DNA of 37,827 nucleotides from CAYNUJ01 sp964573255 (GCA_964573255.1 CAZNJB010000031.1:1-37827), one strand, 5' to 3'; positions 26,309-36,094 are shown, counted from the first letter of the stretch. Translations and numbers: made by a program. The notes: a model not told the origin generated them from the letters alone.

Positions 26309-26779
26309 TTAAATAGATTCAAACTTTTTTTCTTCATCACAAAAAATTTGCAGCACTTCTTCTTTAGATTTTGCATTTTTTAACGCAGAACGAAAATCAT
26401 CACTGTTCATCATTCGGGATATTCTGCTCAACAATCTAATATGAGGAGCAACCATATTCTCCCTAGCCGCTAGTAAAACAATAAGTTCTACCGGCTGTCC
26501 GTCGAGTGATTCGAAATCAATTGGAGATTTACATCTGCCGAAAGCCAGAAGAAGATCATTAACCGAATTGGTTTTAGCATGTGGAACCGCAAATCCTTTG
26601 CCTACACCGGTCGACATAATTTTCTCTCTATCGAAAACGGCTTTTCTGAATGCATCTAAATTTACTACTTTATTATTACCCTCAAATAGATCAATCATTT
26701 CGTTGATAACGCCGTTCTTATCATTCGATTTTAAGTCGAGTATTATGTTTTCTTCAGTTAATAATTCGCAAATCTTCAT
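26309..26779 (-). CDS. ptsN: PTS EIIA domain protein (PtsN-like)
   Basis: A stand-alone EIIA domain of the nitrogen/fructose class (156 residues), a phosphoryl-carrier regulator. The phosphorylated residue is His67 in AVPHAKT, and the STGVGKGFAVPHAKT stretch and the late LLSRISRMM helix are typical. No EI, HPr, EIIB or EIIC gene is in the window. Being first in an operon with hisS and rlmB is unusual; it may sense phosphotransfer state. The start is short of a strong ribosome site. The 429 bp upstream of it (26780-27208) hold no gene that I can see. Confidence 0.85.
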   Translation of the reverse strand: MKICELLTEENIILDLKSNDKNGVINEMIDLFEGNNKVVNLDAFRKAVFDREKIMSTGVGKGFAVPHAKTNSVNDLLLAFGRCKSPIDFESLDGQPVELIVLLAARENMVAPHIRLLSRISRMMNSDDFRSALKNAKSKEEVLQIFCDEEKKFESI

Positions 26780-27208
26780 TTTTTACCATCACAATTTATT
26801 TTAATATTAACTTGTTAAAATAATGAAGGCTATAGTTTATATCAATTTAAAAGCTATTAAATCGATAAAAAAAGCCGAAATAATTCTTGATGATTTCATT
26901 AATATTCCCCCTGATTATTAATGCAACTCATTTAATCAAACCTATCTTATTCATCCCAATTTTAGTACATAACGATTCGTGTCAGAATGTGTTAACCAAC
27001 TAAAAGAATTTTCTGGAGTATTCAATTCTGAATTGTGGCAAAATTACCCGTTTCGATAACTTATTCGGACTTATACCCTTATTGAAAGCTCAATTTTGAG
27101 AAGATATTTTTAATAATGCAAAAATCGCAATATGAAATTTAGAGGAAAGAGAACCTTCTGTAATTTACTAAATTAAGTTTAAGATACTAATAATCCCACG
27201 GGAATAGA
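26780..27208. other. Gene-free interval of 429 bp
   Basis: The sequence between ptsN and the fatty-acid regulator is AT-rich. I see no open frame, tRNA or riboswitch. Positions 27189-27210 contain AATAATC and GATTATT as arms of a weak hairpin overlapping the regulator's stop codon, without a T run, so it is not a convincing terminator. The promoter of ptsN is probably at the left end but I find no exact consensus. Confidence 0.5.
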
Positions 27209-28696
27209 TTATTTTAATTCACTGACCGCTCTTCTTAAATTCCTGAGTTGCTCTTTTCTTTCTAATGTAATAGGCGGAGCGACGCGTTCCTCACAATCCA
27301 TTATACCGCAAGATTCACAAGTATCGTTGACTATCTGGTATGGAATGCTTTTATCCTCGGAGAATTTAATTTTATCTTTTGAAAAATCATCTAACAAGAA
27401 CCCGATTGTTACGCTGTAAAGGTTACCCGTTAAAAATCGGCTCGCTTTTGACATTGAGATTGCAATAAAGTCATCGGAAGAATTATGGAAATTCGAATGA
27501 ATTATACCTGGGAGTATATCGACATCTTCCCCCAGCAATATACGCGATTTTAATTTTTTCAAATTTTCGATCGAAATCCATCTGCGGCAATAATGCTCAA
27601 TGCTTTGGTAACCGCCCGGATTTCTTCTGATATTCAGTCTTACTTCCTTGGAAAGATGATAATCATCCGAATCAATTCTGGAATTAAAGCGAATAAAGAA
27701 ATATTTATTCAGACCTAAATATTTCGGCGCCAGATTGCTTATCCTTTGAAAAAGCATTTCGGGCGATGTGTGATATTTTTTTAGAAATTTAATTAATAAT
27801 TCTCCACGCCATTTTTTTAAGGAGAAAAATTTCTGCAGATCCAACTTAAACAACTCTTTATTTATTATTAACGCATTAGCCCAGTAGGACGATCTGAAAT
27901 TATTTAATAAATGATCGAAATTATCGAGTGCTAAAGAGGAATAAATATAACTTCTGTCTTTAACCTCAAGAAAGTTATAGGCTAATTCTTTTGCAACAAT
28001 GAATAGCTTCTGTTCATCCGATAAATTCGGATTAAGGAAAAGTTTCTTGCCTTCGTCTTTTTTTACGTAAGCTCTAATATTCCTTAATTCGGGGAATTGG
28101 CTCATCGAAACATCATCGATGGAATAATCGTATTCCATTTCTAAAATGGAAGTTAATTTTTTATACTTAATAGGGTTCTCACAAAAAACATTAAATTTCC
28201 CGCAAAAATCATCAACGGAATCTTCCAATTCGGAAAAGTAATTATCATTTATTTCCTTATATGTCCTGAGCGCAGTTCTACTGAAATTATTCTCACTCAT
28301 TTCAGAGGACTTAGCCAAATCGATAATTGTTGATACGAGAGCGCTTAACTGCAAAGAAGCAGAGGACATAAGCGAAATAAATTTATTCAGGTCAATACCG
28401 TAATGATCTAAAGGAAGTTTCTCAAGAATATTTGACTCCAGCAAATCCCCTATAGGAGCTAATTGCTTGGTTAATTTGAGTGAAACTAATTTATCGTATG
28501 TAATATCTAACGCCGAAGCTAATAAAGCAATTTTTTCCGATTTTGGATATTTTTTCCCGCTTTCAATTTCATTCAAATACGAAACGGACATACCACATTT
28601 TTTCGCCAGCTCCGAAAGCGAAAGACCTTTCTCGGTTCTTAGTTGCCTTATTTTAAGGCCAAGAATAAGTTTTATATATGACTGAGAGATTTCCAT
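27209..28696 (-). CDS. ScfR/RamB/PrpR-like transcriptional regulator
   Basis: The 495-residue protein has an N-terminal XRE helix-turn-helix (about 11-70: LRTEKGLSLSELAKKCGMSVSYLNEIESGKK), a middle region like the IrrE/ImmA fold (about 190-290), and a C-terminal DUF2083-type domain. In the IrrE-like part the metal-binding HExxH is replaced by KELAY, so it is not a protease. Four Cys are placed as in the Fe-S-binding PrpR/RamB group: Cys370 in EHYCRRW and Cys460, Cys463, Cys468. Known members sense short acyl-CoA and control propionate or acetate metabolism. Here it is divergent from the beta-oxidation operon, so it probably controls that operon; this is an inference. Confidence 0.82.
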   Translation of the reverse strand: MEISQSYIKLILGLKIRQLRTEKGLSLSELAKKCGMSVSYLNEIESGKKYPKSEKIALLASALDITYDKLVSLKLTKQLAPIGDLLESNILEKLPLDHYGIDLNKFISLMSSASLQLSALVSTIIDLAKSSEMSENNFSRTALRTYKEINDNYFSELEDSVDDFCGKFNVFCENPIKYKKLTSILEMEYDYSIDDVSMSQFPELRNIRAYVKKDEGKKLFLNPNLSDEQKLFIVAKELAYNFLEVKDRSYIYSSLALDNFDHLLNNFRSSYWANALIINKELFKLDLQKFFSLKKWRGELLIKFLKKYHTSPEMLFQRISNLAPKYLGLNKYFFIRFNSRIDSDDYHLSKEVRLNIRRNPGGYQSIEHYCRRWISIENLKKLKSRILLGEDVDILPGIIHSNFHNSSDDFIAISMSKASRFLTGNLYSVTIGFLLDDFSKDKIKFSEDKSIPYQIVNDTCESCGIMDCEERVAPPITLERKEQLRNLRRAVSELK

Positions 28697-28771
28697 TTAC
28701 CATAAAAATTAATATTACTAGTTGTAAATATAATAAAAATGGAGTTTAGCCGACAGCAAATTTTCATTTTT

Positions 28772-28785
28772 AGCGAAATTTCGCT
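28772..28785. promoter_or_regulatory. Perfect 14-bp palindrome, candidate operator
   Basis: AGCGAAATTTCGCT is a perfect palindrome in the 166-bp divergent region. Its last base starts TTGACA, the candidate -35 of fadD. A related half-matching copy, AGCAAATTTTC, lies 17 bp to the left (28755-28765). Both are placed to let the divergent regulator repress fadD and itself. Confidence 0.45.
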
Positions 28786-28813
28786 TGACAAATATGAATA
28801 ATTGATATATTTT
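28785..28813 (+). promoter_or_regulatory. Candidate sigma-70-like promoter of fadD
   Basis: TTGACA (28785-28790) is followed after 17 bp by TATTTT (or after 15 bp by TATATT). It does not fit the TTTG/TAnnTTTG pattern seen elsewhere, apart from TATATTTT. It overlaps the candidate operator. Confidence 0.35.
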
Positions 28814-28816
28814 TCT

Positions 28817-28842
28817 AACAACTTTTTAACAGTTGTTTTTTC
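28817..28842 (+). terminator. Terminator-like hairpin in the fadD leader
   Basis: AACAACT (28817-28823) and AGTTGTT (28831-28837) form a perfect 7-bp stem with a 7-nt loop and a following T run. It lies between the candidate promoter and the fadD start. It could be a weak attenuator or a second dyad operator; its low GC content makes it a poor terminator. Confidence 0.3.
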
Positions 28843-28862
28843 AAATAATTTAAGGCGTCTGA

Positions 28863-30641
28863 ATGATGGAAAAAGAAGACAAAGTAAAACGCTTATTCGA
28901 TATAATTGATTATCAATTAGAAAATTTCCCGAAGGACGACGCTCTCTGCGATAAACCCGTCGATTCATGGCGAAAATACTCCACTAAAGAAATAAAACAG
29001 AAAATCGATGAAATCAGTCTCGGTCTATTGAAAATGGGTTTCGACAGCGGCGACGCTTTTGCGATCATTTCTGGCAATCGTGTTGAGTGGAATTTGATTG
29101 ATTTGGCAATACTTCAAATTGGCGGAACCGATGTGCCGATGTACCCCAATATGAGCGAAACCGATTATGAATACATTTTTAATGATTCCGAAGTAAAGCT
29201 TGTATTCGTTCAAAATAATGAATTGTATAAGAAAGTAAAACGAGTACTTCCGAATTGTCCCACAATTAAGAAAATTTATTCTTTCGAAAAAGTTAATGGC
29301 TGCGACTTTTGGGAAGATATTCCGAACAATGCTGATGAATCCCTCAGAGATAAATTAGAGTCAAATAAAGCAAATGTAAAAGAAGATCATTTAGCCACAC
29401 TTATTTATACATCCGGAACTACAGGTGTACCGAAGGGAGTTGAGTTAACACACAAAAATATATTGGCTAACGTAAAATCAATTCAAGCGATTATGCCGAT
29501 AAACCATGAACAAAGAATGATAAGCTTCCTTCCGTTATGCCATATATTTGAACGTACTGCAACATATTTTTATATGTACGTGGGAGGATCAATCTATTAT
29601 GCGCAAAGCATAGATAAAGTTGGTGATAATCTAAAAGAAATAAAGCCCAATTTTTTCACAACGGTTCCGAGATTGTTAGAAAAGATTTTCGATAAGATAA
29701 TGGAAAAAGGACGTGATTTACCACCCGCCAAAAGAGCAATATTTGGCTGGGCAGTAAATTTGGCAAATCATTATCATCCGATGGGTAAAAACAACTGGTT
29801 CTATAATTTTCGTCTTTTCTTTGCAAGAAAGCTCATCTTTTCCAAGTGGATGGAAGCATTAGGCGGAGAAGTTAAGGGTGTTATCTGTGGTGCGGCTGCT
29901 CTTCAGCCACGTTTAGCCCGTATTTTTACTGCAGCCGGCATCAACGTGAAAGAAGGCTACGGCCTTACCGAAACTTCTCCGGTCCTAACTTGCAACCGCT
30001 TTGAAGAAGGCGATTACTATTTGGGTAGTGTCGGTATCCCAATTCCCGGTGTACAAATAAAAATTTCCGATACCGGCGAAATACTCGCTAAAGGAGATAA
30101 TATTACGCAAGGATACTTCAAAAAACCGGAAGAAACGGAAAAAGCTTTTGACGAAGATGGCTGGTTCCACACCGGCGATGTTGGCGAATGGGTTGAAGGA
30201 AAATTCCTTAAAATAACCGACAGAGTAAAAGAAATGTTCAAAACTTCCGGCGGCAAGTTTATTACTCCACTGCCGATTGAAAACAAAATGAAAGAATCCA
30301 ACTTTATTTATGAAATAATGGTTGTGGGAGAATATAGAAAATTCTGCGCCGCCATTGTTGTCCCTAATTTTGATTTCATACTTAAATGGGCAAAGAGAAA
30401 AAAATTAAACGTCAATACCAGGGAAGAAATTGCAGCATCGGAAGAAATAAAGGAACGTATTTGGAAAGACATTAGAAAGTTCAACAAACGCTTTGGTCAT
30501 ATTAAACAAATCAAGAAATTTGAAATGGTTCCAGATTTATGGAGCGTAGAAACGGGCGAATTAACTCCTACTCTTAAGTTAAAGAGAAGAGTAATTAAAG
30601 AAAGATATAAAGATTTAATTGACAAAATTTATTCCGAATAA
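28863..30641 (+). CDS. fadD: Long-chain acyl-CoA synthetase
   Basis: The 592-residue AMP-forming ligase activates long-chain fatty acids to acyl-CoA. The ATP-binding signature YTSGTTGVPKG is at residues 182-192; further motifs are GYGLTETSPV, the hinge HTGDVGEW, and the FAA1-like linker with KEMFKTSGGKFITP and the catalytic Lys in the C-terminal lid (LTPTLKLKRR). Length and motifs match the bacterial FAA1-like group of the adenylate-forming family. It is the first gene of the beta-oxidation run and is divergent from the ScfR-like regulator; the next gene begins 25 bp after its stop. Confidence 0.92.
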   Translation: MMEKEDKVKRLFDIIDYQLENFPKDDALCDKPVDSWRKYSTKEIKQKIDEISLGLLKMGFDSGDAFAIISGNRVEWNLIDLAILQIGGTDVPMYPNMSETDYEYIFNDSEVKLVFVQNNELYKKVKRVLPNCPTIKKIYSFEKVNGCDFWEDIPNNADESLRDKLESNKANVKEDHLATLIYTSGTTGVPKGVELTHKNILANVKSIQAIMPINHEQRMISFLPLCHIFERTATYFYMYVGGSIYYAQSIDKVGDNLKEIKPNFFTTVPRLLEKIFDKIMEKGRDLPPAKRAIFGWAVNLANHYHPMGKNNWFYNFRLFFARKLIFSKWMEALGGEVKGVICGAAALQPRLARIFTAAGINVKEGYGLTETSPVLTCNRFEEGDYYLGSVGIPIPGVQIKISDTGEILAKGDNITQGYFKKPEETEKAFDEDGWFHTGDVGEWVEGKFLKITDRVKEMFKTSGGKFITPLPIENKMKESNFIYEIMVVGEYRKFCAAIVVPNFDFILKWAKRKKLNVNTREEIAASEEIKERIWKDIRKFNKRFGHIKQIKKFEMVPDLWSVETGELTPTLKLKRRVIKERYKDLIDKIYSE

Positions 30642-30666
30642 TTAATCATTAAACATAAGAAAAGAT

Positions 30667-33072
30667 ATGAAAAGAAAAATCAACAAAGTTGCAGTAATCG
30701 GTTCTGGAGTGATGGGCTCGCGCATAGCAGCTCATTTTGCAAATATCGGGTGCAAAGTTATTCTATTGGATATTGTACCCAATGAGTTAACCGAAGCTGA
30801 AAAAGAAAAAGGCTTAACCTTAAATGACAAAGTTGTAAGAAACAGAATTGTAAACAACAACCTGCAAAATGTTTTAAAGTCTAAACCGTCTCCCGTTTAT
30901 GAAAAATCGGTAATCAATAGAATTACTACCGGTAATCTGGAAGACGATTTAAATTTATTATCCGACGCAGATTGGATTCTGGAGGCAGTAATTGAAAGGC
31001 TCGATATAAAAAAATCTGTGTTCGAAAAAATTGAAAAATTCAGAAAGCCCGGAACATTAATTACCACAAACACTTCCGGTATTCCTATTCATTTAATGCT
31101 GGAAGGCAGGAGCGAAGATTTCCGCAAACATTTCTGCGGAACACATTTCTTTAATCCACCGCGGTATCTACAGCTCTTGGAAATAATTCCCACACCCGAA
31201 ACCTATCCCAAAGTAGTAGACTTTTTAATGCATTACGGCGATTTGTATCTCGGTAAAACAACGGTTCTTTGCAAAGATACACCCGCTTTTATTGCAAACC
31301 GGATCGGCGTATTTAGCATGATGGCAGTAATTAATGCAATGCAAAAAGTCGGATTAAACTTTAAAGAGGTTGATACACTTACAGGACCATTAACCGGTAA
31401 ACCGAAATCAGCTACTTTTAGAACCGCCGACGTTGTGGGCATTGATACATTCGTAAAAGTTGCTGATAATATTTACAAAGACTGCCCTGATGACGAAGCG
31501 CGTGAAATCTTTGCCGTACCCGATTTCATAAGAAAAATGGTTGAAAACAACATTTTAGGCGATAAAACAAAACAAGGATTTTACAAGAAAACGAAAGATG
31601 AAAATGGTAAAAGGGTGATCCTTCAAATCAATCCGGAAACATTTGAATATGAACCAACCGGCAAGCCTAAATTCGCCTCAGTAGCTGCGGCAAAGCCACT
31701 GGATAATTTAAAAGACAGACTTAAAATGCTCGATTCGGCAAAAGACAAAGCCGGTGAATTTTTGAGATTGGTAAATTACAATGTATTCGCCTACAGTTCT
31801 AATCGTATTCCCGAAATTAGCGATGAGTTATATAAAATTGACGACGGAATGAGAGCCGGATTCGGCTGGGAATTGGGTCCCTTTGAAATTTGGGACGCAC
31901 TCGGTGTAGAGAAGACAGTTAGTAAAATGAAAGAATTAAACTTCTCCCCTGCTCCTTGGGTGGAAGAAATGCTTCAAGCCGGCTTCAAATCCTTCTACAC
32001 AATTGAAAACGGAACTAAGAAGTTTTTCGATATTAAATCCAAGTCCTATAAAGAAATCCCGGGTAAAAGCGGTTTCATTATTCTCGATAATCTAAGAAAT
32101 CAAACACCCGTCTGGCAAAATTCAGGTTGTACATTGCACGATATAGGCGACGGAATATTGGACTTGGAATTTCACACCAAAATGAATTCTTTAGGTTCGG
32201 AAGTACTGGAAGGAATTATAAAATCAATCGATATCGCCGAAAAAGATTTTCAAGGTTTAGTTATCGGTAATAACGGCCAGCATTTTTCTGCCGGTGCTAA
32301 CTTGGCTATGATGTTTATGTTAGCTACCGAGCAGGAATACGACGAAATTGATTTCGCGGTAAGAACATTTCAAAAAGCCACGATGAAAATACGTTATTCA
32401 GGCATCCCCGTTGTTGTTGCGCCTCACAATCTCGTCCTCGGCGGCGGCTGCGAAGTAGCTCTTCATGCCGATAAAGTACAAGCCTCCGCCGAAACTTATA
32501 TCGGCTTGGTTGAAGTGGGTGTTGGTATTATTCCCGCAGGAGGCGGAACTAAAGAAATGACTATGAGAGCTTCCGATCAATATACTCCCGATTCTCCCGA
32601 GCTGCCTGAACTTCAACGTAAGTTTATGAACATAGCAATGGCTAAGGTTTCCACGTCCGCTAAAGAAGCGTTCGAAATGGAATATTTTGTTAATGGTCGC
32701 GATAGCATTACGATTAATCCTAATCGTGTTATAGCAGATGCAAAAGCCGAAGCCCTGCTTCTTGCAAATAAAGGTTACGTTAAACCTACTCCAAGAGAAG
32801 ATATTAAGGTACTCGGTCGCTCTGCTTTAGCTACTTTATTGCTCGGCATTTATTCATTTAACAGAGGTCATTATATATCCGACCACGACAAAAAGATAGC
32901 CGAGAAATTAGCTTACATTATGTGCGGCGGAGATTTGACTGAAGGAACTCTTGTCTCGGAACAGTATCTCCTCGATTTGGAAAGAGAAGCCTTTTTGAGT
33001 TTAATTACTGAAAAGAAAACACTAGAAAGGATTCAAAGCATTTTAACAACTGGAAAACCATTAAGAAATTAA
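30667..33072 (+). CDS. fadN: 3-hydroxyacyl-CoA dehydrogenase / enoyl-CoA hydratase (FadN type)
   Basis: The 801-residue bifunctional enzyme has the dehydrogenase first and the hydratase second, the reverse of FadB/FadJ. The NAD-binding GSGVMGSRIA is at 12-21, the catalytic His is in THFFNPPRYLQLLEIIP, and the middle holds two 3HCDH C-terminal modules. The crotonase part near the end keeps the oxyanion hole FSAGANL and the two Glu in GGGCEVA and GLVEVGVGIIPAGGG. Order, length (about 790 in Bacillus FadN) and the following thiolase and acyl-CoA dehydrogenase match the fadNAE operon of Bacillus subtilis. It sits in the run fadD-fadN-fadA-fadE. Confidence 0.93.
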   Translation: MKRKINKVAVIGSGVMGSRIAAHFANIGCKVILLDIVPNELTEAEKEKGLTLNDKVVRNRIVNNNLQNVLKSKPSPVYEKSVINRITTGNLEDDLNLLSDADWILEAVIERLDIKKSVFEKIEKFRKPGTLITTNTSGIPIHLMLEGRSEDFRKHFCGTHFFNPPRYLQLLEIIPTPETYPKVVDFLMHYGDLYLGKTTVLCKDTPAFIANRIGVFSMMAVINAMQKVGLNFKEVDTLTGPLTGKPKSATFRTADVVGIDTFVKVADNIYKDCPDDEAREIFAVPDFIRKMVENNILGDKTKQGFYKKTKDENGKRVILQINPETFEYEPTGKPKFASVAAAKPLDNLKDRLKMLDSAKDKAGEFLRLVNYNVFAYSSNRIPEISDELYKIDDGMRAGFGWELGPFEIWDALGVEKTVSKMKELNFSPAPWVEEMLQAGFKSFYTIENGTKKFFDIKSKSYKEIPGKSGFIILDNLRNQTPVWQNSGCTLHDIGDGILDLEFHTKMNSLGSEVLEGIIKSIDIAEKDFQGLVIGNNGQHFSAGANLAMMFMLATEQEYDEIDFAVRTFQKATMKIRYSGIPVVVAPHNLVLGGGCEVALHADKVQASAETYIGLVEVGVGIIPAGGGTKEMTMRASDQYTPDSPELPELQRKFMNIAMAKVSTSAKEAFEMEYFVNGRDSITINPNRVIADAKAEALLLANKGYVKPTPREDIKVLGRSALATLLLGIYSFNRGHYISDHDKKIAEKLAYIMCGGDLTEGTLVSEQYLLDLEREAFLSLITEKKTLERIQSILTTGKPLRN

Positions 33073-33100
33073 TTTAATAATAAATAGAAGAAGTAGAGTT

Positions 33101-34276
33101 ATGAGAGAAGCTTATATAGTTGCCGGTTATCGTTCAGCGGTGGCGAGAGCCAAAAAGGGCGGATTCCGTTTTTATCGTCCGGATGACTTGGCAGCAGACG
33201 TTATTAAACATTTATTGAAACAAGTTCCCGAACTCGATCCTCACCGAGTTGACGATGTAATTGTAGGCAATGCCTTCCCGGAAGCTGAACAAGGGTTACA
33301 AATTGGACGGATGATTGCTTTGCAAGCACTTCCGGTCGAAGTTCCCGGTTCTACATGTAATAGATTTTGTGCTTCCGGCGTCGATACAATCGCTACTGGC
33401 GTTGCAAGGATTCAATCTGGTATGATGGACTGTGTTATCGCCGGTGGTGTTGAATCTATGACAATGGTACCGATGACCGGATGGAAATTGGCTCCAAATT
33501 ACAGAATTGCGAAAGAACATCCTGAATATTATATGGGAATGGGATTGACTGCAGAAGAAGTAGCTCGCGATTTTAATATCAGTCGTGAAGACCAGGACGA
33601 ATTTGCTTACAATTCTCATATAAAAGCTATTAAAGCTCAAGACGCAGGATTGTTCAACGATGAAATAGTACCGATTGAAATTGAGCAAGTATATGTTGAA
33701 AACGGAAAAAGAAAAGTCAATAAATTTACCGTTGATAAAGATGAAGGACCGCGTCGTAATACTTCTATTGAAGCATTGCAAAAACTAAAACCTGTTTTTG
33801 CAGCTGATGGAACAGTTACAGCTGGGAATTCTTCCCAAACTTCCGACGGCGCTGCTTTCGTATTGATAATGTCTGAAGATATGGTTAAAGAATTAAATCT
33901 AAAACCAATTGCAAGATTAGTTTCTTATGCTTTAGCCGGTGTCGATCCCAGAATAATGGGAATAGGACCTGTTGAAGCAGTACCGAAAGCATTGAAAAAA
34001 GCAGGTATGACGCTTTCAGATATTGATTTAATTGAATTAAACGAAGCGTTTGCCGCTCAATCGCTAGCTGTTATGCGCAAACTAGATCTTAATCCCGATA
34101 TTGTCAATGTAAACGGCGGAGCAATAGCTCTCGGTCATCCACTCGGATGTACCGGCGCCAAGTTAACTGTACAGATCTTAAATGAATTACGCCGCCGAAA
34201 TAATAAACACGGTATAGTCACTGCTTGCGTTGGCGGCGGCCAAGGTGTGGCAGCTATTTATGAATTATTGAATTGA
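33101..34276 (+). CDS. fadA: Acetyl-CoA acyltransferase (3-ketoacyl-CoA thiolase)
   Basis: The 391-residue thiolase removes acetyl-CoA from 3-ketoacyl-CoA in the last step of the cycle. The acyl-carrying Cys90 is in TCNRFCASG, the acid/base His is in GGAIALGHPLGCTGA, and the second Cys is in TACVGGGQG. Size equals that of Bacillus FadA. It begins 29 bp after fadN and with it would form a trifunctional activity. Biosynthetic versus degradative direction cannot be told from the motifs, but the neighbours favour degradation. Confidence 0.95.
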   Translation: MREAYIVAGYRSAVARAKKGGFRFYRPDDLAADVIKHLLKQVPELDPHRVDDVIVGNAFPEAEQGLQIGRMIALQALPVEVPGSTCNRFCASGVDTIATGVARIQSGMMDCVIAGGVESMTMVPMTGWKLAPNYRIAKEHPEYYMGMGLTAEEVARDFNISREDQDEFAYNSHIKAIKAQDAGLFNDEIVPIEIEQVYVENGKRKVNKFTVDKDEGPRRNTSIEALQKLKPVFAADGTVTAGNSSQTSDGAAFVLIMSEDMVKELNLKPIARLVSYALAGVDPRIMGIGPVEAVPKALKKAGMTLSDIDLIELNEAFAAQSLAVMRKLDLNPDIVNVNGGAIALGHPLGCTGAKLTVQILNELRRRNNKHGIVTACVGGGQGVAAIYELLN

Positions 34277-34306
34277 AATTATTTTTAATTTTTATGAGGT
34301 TTTATT

Positions 34307-36094
34307 ATGGCTGAAGAAAATAAAGAATATTTGAAAGGCGGAGAATTCGTAATAAAAGAATCCGATCCTATGAACGTTTATATTCCCGAAGATATGACGG
34401 AAGAGCAGCGGATGATTGCCGATACCGCACGGGAATTTGTAGAAAAAGAAATCATTCCAAATGTGGATGATATCGACAAACAAAAGGAAGGATTAACGGA
34501 AAGCCTGTTAGAAAAAGCCGGCGAGTTGGGACTGCTTGGCGCGTCCATACCCGAAGAATACGGCGGTTTGGGTGAGAACTTCAATACCAACACAATACTT
34601 TCGATGGAAATGGGTAATGCACATTCATTCGGGGTTTCATTTGCGGCTCATACAGGTATAGGAACGCTTCCTATTTTATATTACGGAACCGACGAGCAGA
34701 AAGCAAAATACTTGCCCAAACTTGCTTCGGGTGAATTAAAATCCGCTTATTGTTTAACGGAACCGACTTCCGGTTCGGATGCACTTTCGGCTAAAACTAC
34801 AGCGGTTCTTTCGGAAGACGGGACTCATTACATTCTTAACGGACAAAAAATGTGGATTACCAACGGCGGTTTTGCCGATATACTAATCACATTTGCACAG
34901 GTTGACGGAGATAAATTTACCTGCTTTATTATTCCTACCGACTCGGAAGGGTTCACAAAAGGTGAGGAAGAAAACAAGTTAGGAATAAAAGGTTCATCCA
35001 CACGCGCACTCTTTTTGGATAACGTAAAAGTACCCAAAGAAAATGTTTTGGGAGAAATAGGAAAGGGACATTACATTGCTTTTAACGTCTTGAATGTTGG
35101 AAGATTCAAACTCGGTGCTATGGTAACAGGCGGCGCTAAAAAAATGGTATCAATTGCCGTGCAGTACGCGAATGAGAGAAAACAGTTCGGCAGACCGATA
35201 TCCAGTTTCGGTGCAATAAAATATAAATTGGCAGAAATGGCTATCAAAACGTTTGTATCCGAAGCAGCGGTTCTCCGTACAAGCGGATTGATTAATAACC
35301 TTGAAGAAAATTTGATTAAAGACGGAGTATCATTCAGCGATGCCTTAATAAAGGCAGCCGAGGAATACGCAATTGAATCCTCCATAATGAAAGTATTCGG
35401 TTCAGAAATGCTCGATTATGTTGTGGACGAACTGGTGCAGGTTCACGGAGGATATGGATTTTCGGAGGAATACCCGGCAGCACGCGCATATCGCGATTCC
35501 AGAATAAACAGAATCTTCGAAGGAACTAACGAGATCAACCGTTTACTAGTTGTGGATATGCTCGTTAAGCGTTCGATGAAAGGAAGAATTGATTTGCTGG
35601 GTCCTGCTATGGCAATTCAAAAAGAACTCCTTTCAATTCCCGAATTCGGGGAAGAACCGGAAGGCTTGCTCGCAAAAGAAATGAAAGCCTTACACAATGC
35701 TAAAAAAGCAGCGCTTATGATAGCAGGTTCGGCAGTTCAGAAATTCATGCAGAAACTGGCTGAAGAACAGGAAATTATTATGAATATTACCGATATGCTG
35801 ATTGAAATATATACCTCTGAATCTGCAATTTTGAGAACGCTTAAATTAGCCACTCTCAAAGGAGAAGAAGAGGCTAATATTTACGCAAATATGACGAAAG
35901 TATATTTGAGCGATTCGCTTGAACGCATTAATCTCTACGGAAAGCACGCTATCGCAGCGTTTGCCGAAGGTGATGAATTGAAACTCCTTTTAATGGGAAT
36001 GAAACGCTTCACTAAATATGATACTGTTAATACGACAAAACTTCGTAGAGAAATAGCGGATAAAATGATTGAAGCGGATAAGTATTGCTTTTGA
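34307..36094 (+). CDS. fadE: Acyl-CoA dehydrogenase (FadE type)
   Basis: The 595-residue FAD enzyme carries out the first, oxidative step of the cycle. The flavin- and substrate-binding segments are CLTEPTSGSDA (149-159), WITNGGFAD (183-191) and QVHGGYGFSEEYPAAR (378-393); the catalytic base is Glu405 in IFEGTNEI. The extra C-terminal 170 residues place it with Bacillus FadE and the very-long-chain class and not with the 380-residue short-chain type. It follows fadA by 30 bp with a GAGG ribosome site. A hairpin about 35 bp past the stop may end the operon. Confidence 0.95.
   Translation: MAEENKEYLKGGEFVIKESDPMNVYIPEDMTEEQRMIADTAREFVEKEIIPNVDDIDKQKEGLTESLLEKAGELGLLGASIPEEYGGLGENFNTNTILSMEMGNAHSFGVSFAAHTGIGTLPILYYGTDEQKAKYLPKLASGELKSAYCLTEPTSGSDALSAKTTAVLSEDGTHYILNGQKMWITNGGFADILITFAQVDGDKFTCFIIPTDSEGFTKGEEENKLGIKGSSTRALFLDNVKVPKENVLGEIGKGHYIAFNVLNVGRFKLGAMVTGGAKKMVSIAVQYANERKQFGRPISSFGAIKYKLAEMAIKTFVSEAAVLRTSGLINNLEENLIKDGVSFSDALIKAAEEYAIESSIMKVFGSEMLDYVVDELVQVHGGYGFSEEYPAARAYRDSRINRIFEGTNEINRLLVVDMLVKRSMKGRIDLLGPAMAIQKELLSIPEFGEEPEGLLAKEMKALHNAKKAALMIAGSAVQKFMQKLAEEQEIIMNITDMLIEIYTSESAILRTLKLATLKGEEEANIYANMTKVYLSDSLERINLYGKHAIAAFAEGDELKLLLMGMKRFTKYDTVNTTKLRREIADKMIEADKYCF

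Noticed and set aside
27189..27211. Hairpin at the end of the regulator gene as a terminator
   Set aside because: The stem is broken and no T run follows on the minus strand.
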